Shown: positions 18,028-27,712, numbered from the stretch's first letter. The stretch is 64,000 bases of DNA from Io17-Chloro-G2 sp963663135 (GCA_963663135.2 CAXXRM010000002.1:248001-312000); one strand, 5' to 3'. The notes: a model not told the origin generated them from the sequence alone. Numbers and translations: made by a program.

Positions 18028-19290
18028 TCACCGCCGGCATATCTGTGACCAAAGTGGGAACATGGGACTTCGAGTACGCGAAATCCGGTCGGTGGAACGA
18101 AGATGCCTTAAACCACGCGACCTCTGCCGACCATCCGAGCTGAGAATGTCGAACTCTCCATCCTTGATCAACTCCAAAACAGCCTCATCCAAATCACTAA
18201 ATCTACCCGCCGTTCTGTTGGCGAGCATATGATGCATCGCATCCACAGTCACAGGGCCATCAGAAATAAGAGCATTCAGTTCCTGCGGCATCGAGCCAAG
18301 AAGCTCTTGCTTCAGGGCATCCCTATCAAGCTCAGTGAAGTTGAACAACGGTAAAGTTTCACCGCTGAGAAGAGCATCCCACCCCAACATATCGAAGCCG
18401 CCGGACCCGTAGTGCTCAAACTTATTAGAACTATTCCAATGGCAATTGATCATCACATCCCGCGCAGTTGGGTGTCGGGACAAGTGAACGAACCACAACG
18501 CTCTCCGGGATTCTCGCGGCCTAATGAAAAAGGGAGTATCAAGGTCAGCTCCCGTAATAATACGGACGTGATCCCGAAGTGCACGCTGAATTGCAGCCCT
18601 CCCATCAGCGTCCCCCTTCAGGTGAACCCAATCCAGGACCTCCGATTCAGACAACCCAAGAGGAACCACTGTCTTCAAAATCTCAGGTCGATTTCCAAGA
18701 AAATTGACTAAGACCTCCGCTCCAAAGGTCAAAATAACTTCAGCCGTCGGCAAATTCACGAAGATCTTCTTTATAAGAGACAACTCCACTTGAGAGTACC
18801 CAGTCTGGTCCAATAGAAACAGAGCCCGGCCAGCTATGGGCTGGCGACGTTGAATGTCTGCAATAATTCTGTCGACAACGTCAGAAAACCGCGCCGTGTG
18901 AACCACGATCCGCTCACCGTCTACTGAGCGCCCACGACTAGAAATGGCGAGCCTCAGTTGAGCAGTGTGATCAGGCTCCACATCAACAAAATGAAACTTG
19001 CAATCAAAGCTCAAAGGCTTGCGACGCACATCGTTCAATCTTTGTTGAGCAGCCTCGACCTCCTCAATCATGACTAGTGGTGAACCCGCTACCACACCTC
19101 CAAGAGGATCAGAAAATTCCCCCCCACCAGCAAAGCCATCCACCAAGTCTAGCTTAAACTGGTCACGAGACTTATTCCTGTTTAACCGATCCAAATAGTC
19201 GCTGATATACCTCCGAAGCACATCCAGCTTTGCCTTGCTATGGTCTTCAATCACAGGCAGAGGCGAACCAGGACCCCACTCAAATGACAT
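18028..19290 (-). CDS. tcmP: Three-Cys-motif partner protein TcmP
   Basis: 420 residues. The opening PLPVIEDHSKAKLDVLRRYI and KLDLVDGFAGGGEF (a methyltransferase-like glycine loop) followed by GSPLVMIEE match the TcmP family, known from being encoded next to a three-cysteine radical-SAM-like protein, as here. ATG 19288-19290 is one base after the DUF5131 stop, so translation is coupled. The molecular role of the pair is not established to my knowledge. Confidence 0.75.
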   Translation of the reverse strand: MSFEWGPGSPLPVIEDHSKAKLDVLRRYISDYLDRLNRNKSRDQFKLDLVDGFAGGGEFSDPLGGVVAGSPLVMIEEVEAAQQRLNDVRRKPLSFDCKFHFVDVEPDHTAQLRLAISSRGRSVDGERIVVHTARFSDVVDRIIADIQRRQPIAGRALFLLDQTGYSQVELSLIKKIFVNLPTAEVILTFGAEVLVNFLGNRPEILKTVVPLGLSESEVLDWVHLKGDADGRAAIQRALRDHVRIITGADLDTPFFIRPRESRRALWFVHLSRHPTARDVMINCHWNSSNKFEHYGSGGFDMLGWDALLSGETLPLFNFTELDRDALKQELLGSMPQELNALISDGPVTVDAMHHMLANRTAGRFSDLDEAVLELIKDGEFDILSSDGRQRSRGLRHLRSTDRISRTRSPMFPLWSQICRR

Positions 19291-19291
19291 C

Positions 19292-20026
19292 TTATGCCAT
19301 CCCCAATCCAACGGGCATCGCACTATATTCCTTACCTTCAAGCAACCGCCCACCGGACTTAGAAGTCTTTCCTCCCCATTGTTTGAAGAAAAATGGTATC
19401 CCCTTTTCTTCGCAAAGGTCTCGAATGTCAATCACCCAAGAGGCTTTTAGCGGCCGAGCTTTCGGCCCGCTCTCGCCGCCAACAATTACCCAAGAGATAC
19501 CAGATATGTCCCCGAACCCTACCGGCCCCAACAGAGGCTCCACAGAGAGAAAGCGAACCGTGGCAGGGGCCCCCTGAAGGTGTCTCACCCTAGCTACCGC
19601 TGCTTGATCCTCAACCGAAACCCCACACCAAATGTGTTTCGGAGCAGATTCTTGCCCATACCTCTTTGACAAATAGTCTCTCATAATCGGGCTTCGCTTG
19701 GTTAGAATCTGGAAAGTGTGCCAATCAGCCTTTTCCATAGTAGTAAACACCTGATCAACGAACGACAAAGGAATTTCCTTATGGAAGAGGTCACTCATCG
19801 AGTTGACAAAAATCATACGCGGCCGTTTCCACGAAAGAGGTCGGGATAACCGCTCAGGCCGGAGTGTCAGGTCGAATCCCTTCTCGAAGTGATGGCCAGG
19901 CAGCCCGCGAAACCTCTCCGAAAGGCGCTCAGCGTAACAATTGTCGCATCCTCGAGAAACCTTGGTACACCCAGTTACGGGGTTCCAAGTCGATTCAGTC
20001 CACTCGATGCTGGACTTCTCGCCCAT
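19292..20026 (-). CDS. DUF5131 / phage Gp37-Gp68-family protein
   Basis: 244 residues starting MGEKSSIEWTESTWNPVTGC, with CTKVSRGCDNCYAE giving the three cysteines that define the group, then MIFVNSMSDLFH, ILTKR and WVIVGGESGPKARP, plus FFFKQWGG near the end. All are conserved in this phage- and island-borne family, whose fold resembles radical SAM proteins. Start ATG 20026 has aggcagg upstream. Together with TcmP it forms a two-gene unit sitting beside IS1182. Confidence 0.85.
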   Translation of the reverse strand: MGEKSSIEWTESTWNPVTGCTKVSRGCDNCYAERLSERFRGLPGHHFEKGFDLTLRPERLSRPLSWKRPRMIFVNSMSDLFHKEIPLSFVDQVFTTMEKADWHTFQILTKRSPIMRDYLSKRYGQESAPKHIWCGVSVEDQAAVARVRHLQGAPATVRFLSVEPLLGPVGFGDISGISWVIVGGESGPKARPLKASWVIDIRDLCEEKGIPFFFKQWGGKTSKSGGRLLEGKEYSAMPVGLGMA

Positions 20027-20825
20027 AGTAAACACCTGCCTGACAAAGATTATTCATATCTCCCATTACTAGTGTGGTGTATCCGTAGTTAGCCGCATTA
20101 TGCGGAGGCTTTCTGAAAGGACAGGGAACCGGATTCTTGCTCGAACCAGTCACTGTGCTCGCCAACGCAGTCCAATACAGTGACCTCGTTCCAAACCAAT
20201 CATGTTTTAAGCTGAATTGTAACGAACAAAGCCCGGACCCACATCGAGAAAAAGTCACACAAAAAAACAATTGGGAAGACAAGCCTCTGACGCAGAAATC
20301 GGAAACCGGCGATCCACCAGCGTGACAACGCACGCATAACAAGCGCTAGGTGAACGATGTGGACCTACGACCTTGTACGCATTGAACCGACCGTCGTGAA
20401 GTGGACCCAGGAAACTGGACAGGATTTAGGCTGAGTTAAGTGAGAGTCCTGTCGCTCACGCATATTGTGCCGACGCTGGCTTCGGTGAACACTTGCTGGT
20501 ATGCGTTTTGGTATACGGCAGAGCCTACGAGCTTCGATGAGGGCTCCATTCATGCCTATTCTGGCCATGAGTTAGACTCCGGGCATCTCCGCTCCAGGGC
20601 GATAACAAAGTGAAATGATCCCCCGTCTTTGGGAGCGACGACTACCAGGTACAGCTGTCAAGGGTAGCGACAAGGGGGTTGTACCAAAAGGCATATAACG
20701 GGGGATTCGCCGGGCCTTTGTGATTCCGGTGCCGGTAGTCACGGTAGTTATTGGTGTAGCCTAGGCAGTCAATCGGCCCTACCAAACCGCCCCAGCTATT
20801 GAAGTCCTGGATCTGTTCCGTTTTC
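20027..20825. other. Gene-poor stretch with an IS3-type end relic
   Basis: No convincing gene. At 20393-20430 the motif GTGAAGTGGACCCAGGAAAC then CTGGACAG resembles the terminal repeats of IS3/IS481-like elements and matches similar motifs at 33313 and 46916. The 170 bp after it read on the minus strand like a decayed piece of the same module. The rest is unassigned. Confidence 0.4.
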
Positions 20826-21122
20826 TTATGGGCGGTAGTCTATGGAAGTGGGGGCGTTGCCAAACCGCTTTGGGGGCAGGCTCTCAAAATATGCGTCACA
20901 ACCTGACTCGTCACAAGCACTTTTGAGCCTATGTTCTTTTAGTTCAAAAGTCAGCCTGTCTTCAATAGTCAGTTGGGAATAGGAGTCCAACAACTTAAGG
21001 CAAACTTCGCGTTGTTCCTGGTCTGATTTTGATGGAACGTTCGGCGTAGGCCTATGTGATTGCGAAGTTCCCGGGCTCAGCAATAGAAGCAGCACTATCC
21101 CCAACAAGGCGATGGTGGACAA
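20826..21122 (-). CDS. Small exported protein, family unknown
   Basis: 98 residues with a clear signal sequence (IALLGIVLLLLLSPGTSQS) and a hydrophilic mature part with two cysteines (SACDESGCDAYFE) that could form a disulfide. The start is TTG 21122 with no good ribosome site, so the true start is uncertain. No family recognised. Confidence 0.4.
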   Translation of the reverse strand: MSTIALLGIVLLLLLSPGTSQSHRPTPNVPSKSDQEQREVCLKLLDSYSQLTIEDRLTFELKEHRLKSACDESGCDAYFESLPPKRFGNAPTSIDYRP

Positions 21123-21539
21123 GTAAGGGCAACTATGGCGATATTGCGTGTTCTCATGCCCGGCCTGAGTTACCCAAACTACGACCCCTCAATGGGCCTA
21201 CCTGGGTCATCGTAAGGGGCATTATATACCTGGTTCCCCAAGGGGCTTTTTCTACAAGAAAGGCCCGGGGAAGGATTCCCTTCCCCAGACCTTCGGACCC
21301 ATACGTTGCTCGGCAAGATCCTGAAGAGCCCCGATGCCGCAAGTGGCCGGGCTCCTGGTGTCTACTTTAGGTTAATATCCCCGCAACCTCCACCGCACGA
21401 ACCGGGCTGTAAACGGCAGAGACTTTTGGACTTCAGTCGTCGGTGACCAAGTCGTCACTAGCCGGTGTTCAGCGTCAACTACTTCTGCCGGTTCCGTCAA
21501 TTATTCTTGCCGGTTCACCTCCTCGGCCTGGACGCGTTG
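21123..21539. other. Intergenic stretch without recognisable gene
   Basis: I see no supported coding region. It contains a short duplication, CCGGTTCCGTCAATTATTC region versus TTGCCGGTTC at 21487-21513, near the breakpoint of the alcohol dehydrogenase fragment. Confidence 0.4.
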
Positions 21540-21700
21540 CTGGGCTGCGCTGCCGTCCGCCCCTCGTACATGTGCAAGTCCGAGCCACAGATACAAGAGG
21601 AAGTGATCTTCACGATGCCATCGTTGGGGTGTTGCAGCTCCGGGTCTGGCACATTTTCCGCGGCGATACTGAATGGGGCCTGGTAAACAACTGCTTTCAT
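21540..21700 (-). pseudogene. N-terminal fragment of a zinc alcohol dehydrogenase (formaldehyde dehydrogenase type)
   Basis: MKAVVYQAPFSIAAENVPDP then GIVKITSSCICGSDLHMYEG is the start of an FdhA-type, glutathione-independent formaldehyde dehydrogenase with the catalytic zinc Cys. A perfect aaggagg precedes ATG 21700. After about 52 residues (EGRTAAQP) the similarity stops and the frame ends 9 codons later, so over 85 percent of the gene is gone. Confidence 0.75.
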
Positions 21701-21745
21701 AACAAACCCCTCCTTGGCTTACAGGGGTCTTCTATCGTAGGTCTT

Positions 21746-22066
21746 TTATGAGACCCCCCTCTCGGCTAGCTTCTCCGGTGTGACCAGCTCGTAGAACTCG
21801 ATCTCGTAGGAGTCAAGCTGGGCCTGCATCTCGGCGTTCAGAGTCCGTACCACCTCGGGGACCTGGGAAGGCCAGTTGGGCTCGATGGTCGCCTGGGTCC
21901 ACTCAGCATAGGCCACGTTGGGAGTTCCCGGCAGGCCCTGGGACACATACACTTGTGCCTTGGGCCGGCCATTCTCCTCGTAGGCGGCGCATATTTTGAT
22001 CAGCAGGTTGGCAACCTGCCATACCTTCCCCGGCTGCGCTTTGGCGATTCTTCTGATGACGTACAT
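21746..22066 (-). CDS. ABM/NIPSNAP-like small protein, paralogue of the gene at 43837
   Basis: 106 residues from ATG 22066 (aaggaga upstream). MYVIRRIAKAQPGK ... VYVSQGLPGTPNVAYAEW ... IEFYELV has the beta-alpha-beta pattern of dimeric alpha/beta-barrel (antibiotic biosynthesis monooxygenase or NIPSNAP) proteins. It aligns along its length with the protein at 43837-44145. Function unknown; it precedes the truncated dehydrogenase on the same strand. Confidence 0.65.
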   Translation of the reverse strand: MYVIRRIAKAQPGKVWQVANLLIKICAAYEENGRPKAQVYVSQGLPGTPNVAYAEWTQATIEPNWPSQVPEVVRTLNAEMQAQLDSYEIEFYELVTPEKLAERGVS

Positions 22067-22337
22067 GGCTACTTCTCCTTTTTGTAATGCGACCTGGATT
22101 AAAACGGCCCTGGCTTTCGTTCCGCTATATTCGTCACTCCCTTTCCCCAACTTTGATAGCAAAAACCATCTGATTCTTGGGTTAACGGTTCCGGAGAGTT
22201 GCCGCGTCCGCCCATCGAAAGGAAGTCCCTTTGGCGATTGGAACAGCTTAATATCTGCCCGTGCGAGCATGGGAAACTAAACCAAAGCCAAGTGGCATCT
22301 ACTGGCGCGGGTCTCTGGCGGGAGGGTCATGGAGCGT

Positions 22338-22748
22338 CTAACTCTTCTTCCAAAACTGCCACCATCCTCTCGTTGATCGCAGGTCCGCCACCATCGACTG
22401 CGCCGGCTGGTCTGGCGTGCCCGCTGTGTCTGGCGTGCCCGCTGTGTCTGTTGTGGCCGCTGTGTCTGTTGTGGCCGAATCTAGGGCGGGCCTAACCCCA
22501 GGGTCGACAGTAACGCCCTGGGTACCGAATAGCTCCCAAGGTCTGAAGGACTCCACGAAATCCTTGGCTTCTTCGATAGATGGGAACCCCTTCTGGGAGC
22601 GGCTCGGGTCGTAGCTAAAAGTCTTCGCCGACGCGTCGATGCCCCGTTTGGTGTCTCGGAACCCTCCAAGCTCCTCTTCATGGCCGTCGTTTTCGTCACT
22701 GAGAATCAGGTTCTCTCCCCTTTTTACCTTTCGCCAATACACTCTCAT
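22338..22748 (-). CDS. Hypothetical protein with short Thr-Asp-Thr-Ala repeats
   Basis: 136 residues from ATG 22748 with gaggag upstream. N-terminal half charged (MRVYWRKVKRGENLILSDEN); then four degenerate six-residue repeats (TTDTAA/TTDTAG/TPDTAG/TPD) coded by 18-bp DNA units at 22418-22489, and a tail GWWQFWKKS. No family recognised. Confidence 0.5.
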   Translation of the reverse strand: MRVYWRKVKRGENLILSDENDGHEEELGGFRDTKRGIDASAKTFSYDPSRSQKGFPSIEEAKDFVESFRPWELFGTQGVTVDPGVRPALDSATTDTAATTDTAGTPDTAGTPDQPAQSMVADLRSTRGWWQFWKKS

Positions 22749-22905
22749 GCAAAGCACTCCTCGACTCCGGTTTCTAGCTTGACGGTTTTGGGACCTTGAT
22801 AGTCTCTACTTCTAAAATTTGCTCGCTTGGTCTCGGAGAGGTGTGTTCTCTCTCCAGGTATGGCAACTCCTCGGCGATGGTCAAGTTCCTTAAGTGGCGC
22901 GCCCT

Positions 22906-23907
22906 TTACAAGTTGGGCTGTTGCCTCAGCCGACTGGTGTCGAGGGTGACTAGCCTACGCCTGGCTCGCTTCCCCAGCGCCACCAGGAACATCACGCTTT
23001 TACCTTCCGCGTGGGGCGAGAAGAATCCGGATACTTGGTCGTCGTAAAACGTCAGGCCAGAGGCCCCCAGTCTTTGGGCATAGGCTGCCAGGTAGATTTT
23101 GCCCGCTGTGATACTGGCATCCAGCTGGGCCAACCGGTAACCCCGGTTACCAAAACGCTCCAGTATCGGATTCAGATTAGTCATGAAGAAAAGGTCGACG
23201 CTGGCATCGGCCGGAAGCGGCTGATCGAGCCCCAGATGACCAGCTTGCCGACGGTAGTCTCCTTCTTTCAGCAGCTCCAGAGCCTTCAGGTCTCGGTGGA
23301 ACACATATGCGCCAGATGGGAGGTCGTATACAGTGTTCACGATCAGATAAATATCATTGAGAGCAGCGCCAGGTTGTCCTAAAAAGTCTGCCGGTATGCC
23401 CTGCGTGGCCTTTTCGAGCACCGTCGACAGCTCCCGGAGGGTTATCGATTCGTGGCTGAAACGGCGTGCGGACCCGCGCCGAACGATGACCGACTCGATG
23501 GAGTCCTGGGGCGTCTCGCCGTCAGAGTAGCGATTTAACGGTACGAGGCGTCCCGAAGGATGGGGCATCAGCATTGCCGGGCCTTCGCCTCGCCAACAAA
23601 CCACCTCTGCTTCATCCGTCAGAGAGGAGGCACCGTGCATCTCCCAAATGGCGGGTAATTCTACCTCGTACTCCGAAATCGGCTGAGTATCCAGCGAAAG
23701 GGGCTCTAAGTCGGAAGAGGATCCGATTGACGGCTCGGGAACGAATCCAACTGGTACCAACACGAGAGCTACTTCCTGCCGGTTCTCTAGATCCAGCAGG
23801 CGGTTAACCGAGCTGTCCACGAATCCAGCCACCACCTTAGCAGGTAGGCCATGCGTGTCAATGGCGGAGGCATGTTGGGCCACTGGGGCGGAGCAAAACT
23901 GTACCAC
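22906..23907 (-). pseudogene. SagB-type nitroreductase-like oxidoreductase, N-terminus replaced by IS21 end
   Basis: The C-terminal ~190 residues are a SagB/ThcOx-type FMN domain (VIVRRGSARRFSHESITLRE ... LGASGLTFYDDQVSGFF). Before it lies the end of a second, similar domain, so the intact protein was probably a tandem nitroreductase. The first 17 residues (MVQFCSAPVAQHASAID) are coded by the IS21 terminal repeat, which cuts the gene at 23856. It may still be expressed as a fusion but lacks most of domain one. Confidence 0.7.
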
Positions 23908-24035
23908 CTGGTGCGTAAGGCCAGCGAAAAAGTCCGAGCTAACTGGCCAGCATAAATATCAGCGTCACTTGTTGAGGGAAATGCCCTGATGACGGGTGGG
24001 GCAGCAGATGGCAGGCAGGAAGGTCTTGATGCGAC

Positions 24036-24818
24036 CTATTCTTCGTGAGGCTCTTCTCGAGTCTGAGAGACAACTCCCTCTCTGCTACGCTTGAGCCGGT
24101 AGCTCTCGCCGTTCATCTCCAGGATGTGGACGTGGTGGGTGAGCCGGTCCAGCAGGGCGCCGGTCAGCCTCTCCGAGCCGAAGACCTCGGTCCACTCGTC
24201 GAAGGGCAGGTTGGTGGTCACCAGGATTGAGCCCCGCTCGTATCGCTGGCTGAAGACCTCGAAGAGCAACTCCGCCCCGGTGGGGGACAGGGGGACGAAA
24301 CCCAACTCGTCGATGATCAGCAGGCTGAGGCGGGAAAGTTGTCTCTGGAGGTTGAGCAGACGCCTCTCGTCTCTGGCCTCCATCAACTCGTGGACCAGGG
24401 CGGCGGCCGTGGTGAAGCCCACCGACATCCCCCGCTGGCAGGCGGCCAGGCCCAACCCCAGGGCCATGTGGGTCTTGCCGGTGCCGCTGTTTCCGACGGC
24501 GATGATATTCTCCCGGCGCTGGATGTATTCGCAACGTGCCAGTTCCATCACCAGGGACTTGTTCACCGAGGGGATGGCGGTAAAGTCGAAGGTGTCCAGG
24601 CTTTTGACGGCAGGGAACCGGGCCGCCCGGATCCGCCGCTCCACCATGCGCTGGTGGCGATCGATGAGTTCCAGTTCCGCCAGCCTGAGCAGATATTGGG
24701 AGTGGTCCACCCCTTCGGCGGCGCACTGGGAGGCCATCTTCCCGTGTTCCCTGAGGAAGCTGGGCAGTTTCAGTTCCTTCAGATGGTGTTCCAGCAGCAG
24801 CGTGGACCGGTCGTTCAT
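24036..24818 (-). CDS. istB: IstB-like ATP-binding protein of IS21
   Basis: 260 residues: AAA+ helper of the IS21 transposase, with IIAVGNSGTGKTHMALGLG (Walker A), LLIIDELGFVPLS (Walker B) and LVTTNLPFDEWTEVFG (sensor 1). ATG overlaps the istA stop as ATGA and gggagg precedes it. Confidence 0.93.
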   Translation of the reverse strand: MNDRSTLLLEHHLKELKLPSFLREHGKMASQCAAEGVDHSQYLLRLAELELIDRHQRMVERRIRAARFPAVKSLDTFDFTAIPSVNKSLVMELARCEYIQRRENIIAVGNSGTGKTHMALGLGLAACQRGMSVGFTTAAALVHELMEARDERRLLNLQRQLSRLSLLIIDELGFVPLSPTGAELLFEVFSQRYERGSILVTTNLPFDEWTEVFGSERLTGALLDRLTHHVHILEMNGESYRLKRSREGVVSQTREEPHEE

Positions 24819-26313
24819 GCCGCCCTCCCCGACAGCAACGTCATGTAATCCCTGGCGGAAGTGATGCTCACCCTCACCCGGGGCAGGTAGGGGTAGAGCT
24901 CCAGGTCGAGGCGGGGCGGCCTGCCCTCCAGCCGGCAGAGCACCAGATGCTTCACCGCGTCGAAGCTCAAAGCCCCCAACCGGAGGGCATCCCGAACCGC
25001 GGCGTGGACTTCCCCAGGCGAAAAATGCTCGAATAGGCGGAGTACCTGGACGAACTCCCGCTTGCCCCTTCGTCCCATCCGGGACTCCAGCAGGCGCCGC
25101 AGCGTGGCAAACTCCTCGGGAAGGTCCCATCCCTGCAGGGGAGCGGCCTGGTCCAGGGCCGCCGTCTTCTGCTCCAGCAGGGGCAGGTAGTGGACGGGGT
25201 CGAACACAAAATCATCCCGCTGGTAGGAGCGGTGATGGCGGGCGATGACCTCGGACCCGCAGCTGATCACCACCCGGTCCACATAGCCTTTTATCAGAAC
25301 GTCGCGGTGTCCGTAGGCCACCGGCGCCGAGTAGTCGTTGGTCCGGTACCGGACCAGTGACAACGAACTCACCCGGCCCGACTGCTTCTCGCAGGCGTCA
25401 TAGGGCGCCTCCGGCAGAGGCAGAAGGGCCTCCAGGTCCCGTTCCATCCGTCGACCTATGCTCTCTGAGTGGCCCCTCAACCTGGCATCCATCCGCGCCA
25501 GGCAGCGACGCTCCAGGTGGGCGTTCAGCGCCTCAAAGCTCTCGAAGGACGGGACCGGCACCAGAAAGTTGCGCCGCATATAGCCGACCATCCCCTCGAC
25601 CTTCCCCTTGTCGTTGCCCTTGCCGGGGCGGCCGAACCGATCGTCGAACAGGTAGTGGGACTGGAGTTCCGTGAACGCCCGGGTGCGTTTACGGCGTCCA
25701 TCCCCCAGGATCCTGGCCACCGCCAGCCGGGTGTTGTCGTAGAGGATGCTCTGGGGCACTCCGCCCAGGAAGGCGAATGCCGACACGTGGCCGTCCAGGA
25801 AGGCCTCGGTGGTCTCGGCTGGGTAAGCCTTGACGAAGCATCCGTCGCTGTGGGGCAGGTCCAGGACGAAGCAGTGGGCTTTCTGTTCCACCCCGCCGAT
25901 GATCACCAGGGCCTCGCCAAAGTCGCACTGGGCGTGGCCCGGCGAATGGGACAGGGGCACGAACATCTCCTGCGACCCGCGGCGGTGCTCCCTCACGTAG
26001 TCCTTGACTATGGTGTACTGGCCGCCGAACCCATGCTCGTCCCTGAGTCGCTGGAAGATCCGCTGGGCTGTGTGGCGCTGCTTCCTGGGACGCCTGAGGT
26101 CGTCTACCAGGATTTGGTCGATGACGCCGGTGAAGGGCGCCAGCTTAGGACGCCGGGGCGGATTCTGCCGCCGGTAGCCCGGGGCGCTGAGTAGGCCAGA
26201 ATCTTGCGCACCGTGTCCCGGTGCAGGCCGAACACCCGGGAGACCTCCCGTATGCTCATCCCATCCACCATCACCGCCCGTCGGACCCGTAGATACACGT
26301 CCACCTGGTACAT
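24815..26313 (-). pseudogene. istA: IstA transposase of IS21 with a one-base frameshift
   Basis: The DDE core is intact in one frame: AQCDFGEALVIIGG, SILYDNTRLAVAR and GNDKGKVEGMVGYMRRNF. The N-terminal helix-turn-helix (MYQVDVYLRVRRAVMVDGMS then IREVSRVFGLHRDTVRKIL) is in another frame. The two join as AYSAP/PGYRRQNPP if one base is added in the C/G run at 26178-26184. So either the element is dead or a homopolymer error exists. Confidence 0.75.
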
Positions 26314-26465
26314 CCATCCCACCGCCCATAAGCACGACTTCGAACCTATGGATGGCAGAGGACGGTACATTTTTCAACCGCCACAATGTCAGGCGGTCAA
26401 TCCGTCCAGGTGGTCCACTTTACCTCCGCCTTTTACACAAATGGCCGGGGCAATAGTGCACACAC

Positions 26466-26893
26466 GAATCATCCGTCTGCGCCGGGGGCAACCGGAGCGT
26501 TCAACTCGGGAGCGTTCGGATAGGCGGAATCATCCGTCTGCGTGGGGGCAACCAGATCCTAGACCCAGATGGTGAGGGATCGTACAGAATCGTCCGTGTA
26601 CGTCGGTGGGAACCCCTTTGCTCTGATTGTTTGTATCACTCCCAGCGTTGGCGGTGTTCCGCGGCGTTTGGGACTTATCCCAACTCGTGAGTTGGGGTCC
26701 TGCACGTCGCGACGGGAAGACCCTGGGGCCCTTGATTCACCCGTATGCTGTGGAATTTTTATGAATTGGTGTTTGTGAAACCAGGGAATAGTCCCCAGCT
26801 TTTCGTATCATCCGTCTGCGCCGGGGGTAACTTGGGAAGGGAGTCCAATCGTCCGGAATAGCTTGGAATCATTCGTCTGCGCCGGGGGCAACC
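26466..26893 (+). CRISPR. CRISPR-like relic, five type I-E-like repeats, no cas genes
   Basis: Repeats of 27-28 nt start at 26466, 26527, 26587, 26805 and 26866; they begin GAATCATCCGTCTGCG and end GGGGGCAACC, like the 3' half of type I-E repeats. Where adjacent, spacers are each 33 nt (26494-26526, 26554-26586, 26833-26865), giving the 60-61 nt period of I-E arrays. Repeat 3 has six changes, repeat 4 three. The 190 bp between repeats 3 and 4 lacks repeats. The same ~35-nt flank (CTGATTGTTTGTATCACTCC / CTGATTGTTCTTATTACTCC) follows repeats 3 and 5. Confidence 0.5.
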
Positions 26894-26951
26894 TCTTTCT
26901 GATTGTTCTTATTACTCCCAGCTTTGGCGTGGAGGCGTCTTTGTATATGCA

Positions 26952-27170
26952 GTGGCGGGTATAGCCTGGCGGAAGTCGAATCTGATAACAACGAATTTGG
27001 GCATCAACGCATTGGTGTATTTGGTGCCGGTGTTGAGCTTGGCGTGGCTCTTTGGTCTTTCTCAGGTCGGACCTATTTCAGTGGGCTACTTGATTGTCGG
27101 CGCGTCTGTGATAGTAGTGGCCAACTTGCTGGTCAACCTCGAGGCCGGACACAGGGGTCCGGTGGGTTAA
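26952..27170 (+). pseudogene. C-terminal fragment of a multi-span membrane protein
   Basis: About 72 residues (open from about 26910) with two hydrophobic segments, LGINALVYLVPVLSLAWLFG and GYLIVGASVIVVANLLVNLE. It looks like the end of a DMT/EamA-like transporter, but I cannot name it. It has no start with a ribosome site, so it is most likely a remnant whose 5' part was replaced by the CRISPR-like tract. Confidence 0.4.
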
Positions 27171-27180
27171 GGTGATGGCG

Positions 27181-27426
27181 TCACCCGTGTTTCACCGGAT
27201 CTGACGGCTCTGGGATTTCCCGTTTCTCTTCGTATTCGGTCTGTATCCAGCCTCTCCGGGCGTCTTCCGCCATGTGGGGTATTTCCTCTTTGGTCTTCGC
27301 CTGGGAGACACAGCCGGGCAGGTCGGGGAAGGTTATTGAGTATCCTCCCTGCGTTTCTGGGTAGACCACAAAGGGGTAGTTGAGGTCTAGGTAGTGACTG
27401 ATGGGTTTTCGTCGTTCTGGGGTCAT
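27181..27426 (-). CDS. HicB-like antitoxin-family protein (solitary)
   Basis: 81 residues from ATG 27426 with aggagc upstream. LNYPFVVYPETQGGYSITFP then DLPGCVSQAKTKEE is the HicB N-terminal fold; the ribbon-helix-helix end is absent. No HicA is beside it. It starts 27 bp from the tandem hairpin array. Confidence 0.75.
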   Translation of the reverse strand: MTPERRKPISHYLDLNYPFVVYPETQGGYSITFPDLPGCVSQAKTKEEIPHMAEDARRGWIQTEYEEKREIPEPSDPVKHG

Positions 27427-27452
27427 TCTGCTCCTGGAGTTTTGGGGATAGC

Positions 27453-27712
27453 AAAATGGCCCTGGCGGATGGGTTGTCGCCAACGGGGTAGTAGAAATAT
27501 AACCCGAAGACTTCGACCCGCCAGGGCCATTTTTTGTTTTGTTTTCCGAAGTCCCCGGCGGATGGGTTGGTGTCCACCGGGTAAAGAAGAAGATAACCGG
27601 AAGACTTCGACCCGCCAGGGCCTCTTGGTTGGTGGTGCTCTTAGTCCTGGCGGATGGGTTGGCGCCAACGGGGTAAACCATATAACCCGAAAGCTTCGAC
27701 CCGCCAGGGCCT
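27453..27712. repeat. Three tandem ~92-bp units, each a structured hairpin
   Basis: Units repeat with a period of 93 and 92 bp (shared CGGATGGGTT at 27466, 27559, 27651). Each has an outer stem, in unit 1 TGGCCCTGGCGG with CCGCCAGGGCCA, and two inner hairpins. The first inner hairpin changes sequence but keeps pairing: GTTG/CAAC, GGTG/CACC, GTTGGC/GCCAAC. The second is GAAG-A-CTTC or GAAAGCTTC. On the plus strand unit 1 and unit 3 are followed by T-rich tracts. Confidence 0.85.

Larger units (their letters stand above)
23856..26463 (-). mobile_element. IS21-family element (istA frameshifted)
   Basis: Contains istA and istB. The left end repeat has GGCGGAGCAAAACTGTACC and the right end, read inward, GGCGGAGGTAAAGTGGACC; both continue ACCTGG. 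The left edge is set at 23856 because a second copy of this end at 30145 begins at exactly the same base. The right edge near 26463 abuts a CRISPR-like repeat. No target duplication is evident, suggesting later rearrangement. Confidence 0.8.

Noticed and set aside
23999..24864. Plus-strand frames over IS21
   Set aside because: Shadows of istB, which has all Walker and sensor motifs.
27453..27712. Integron attC array
   Set aside because: The units are 92 bp in direct tandem without cassettes, and lack matching core sites GTTRRRY/RYYYAAC at the ends; no integrase of the IntI type nearby.
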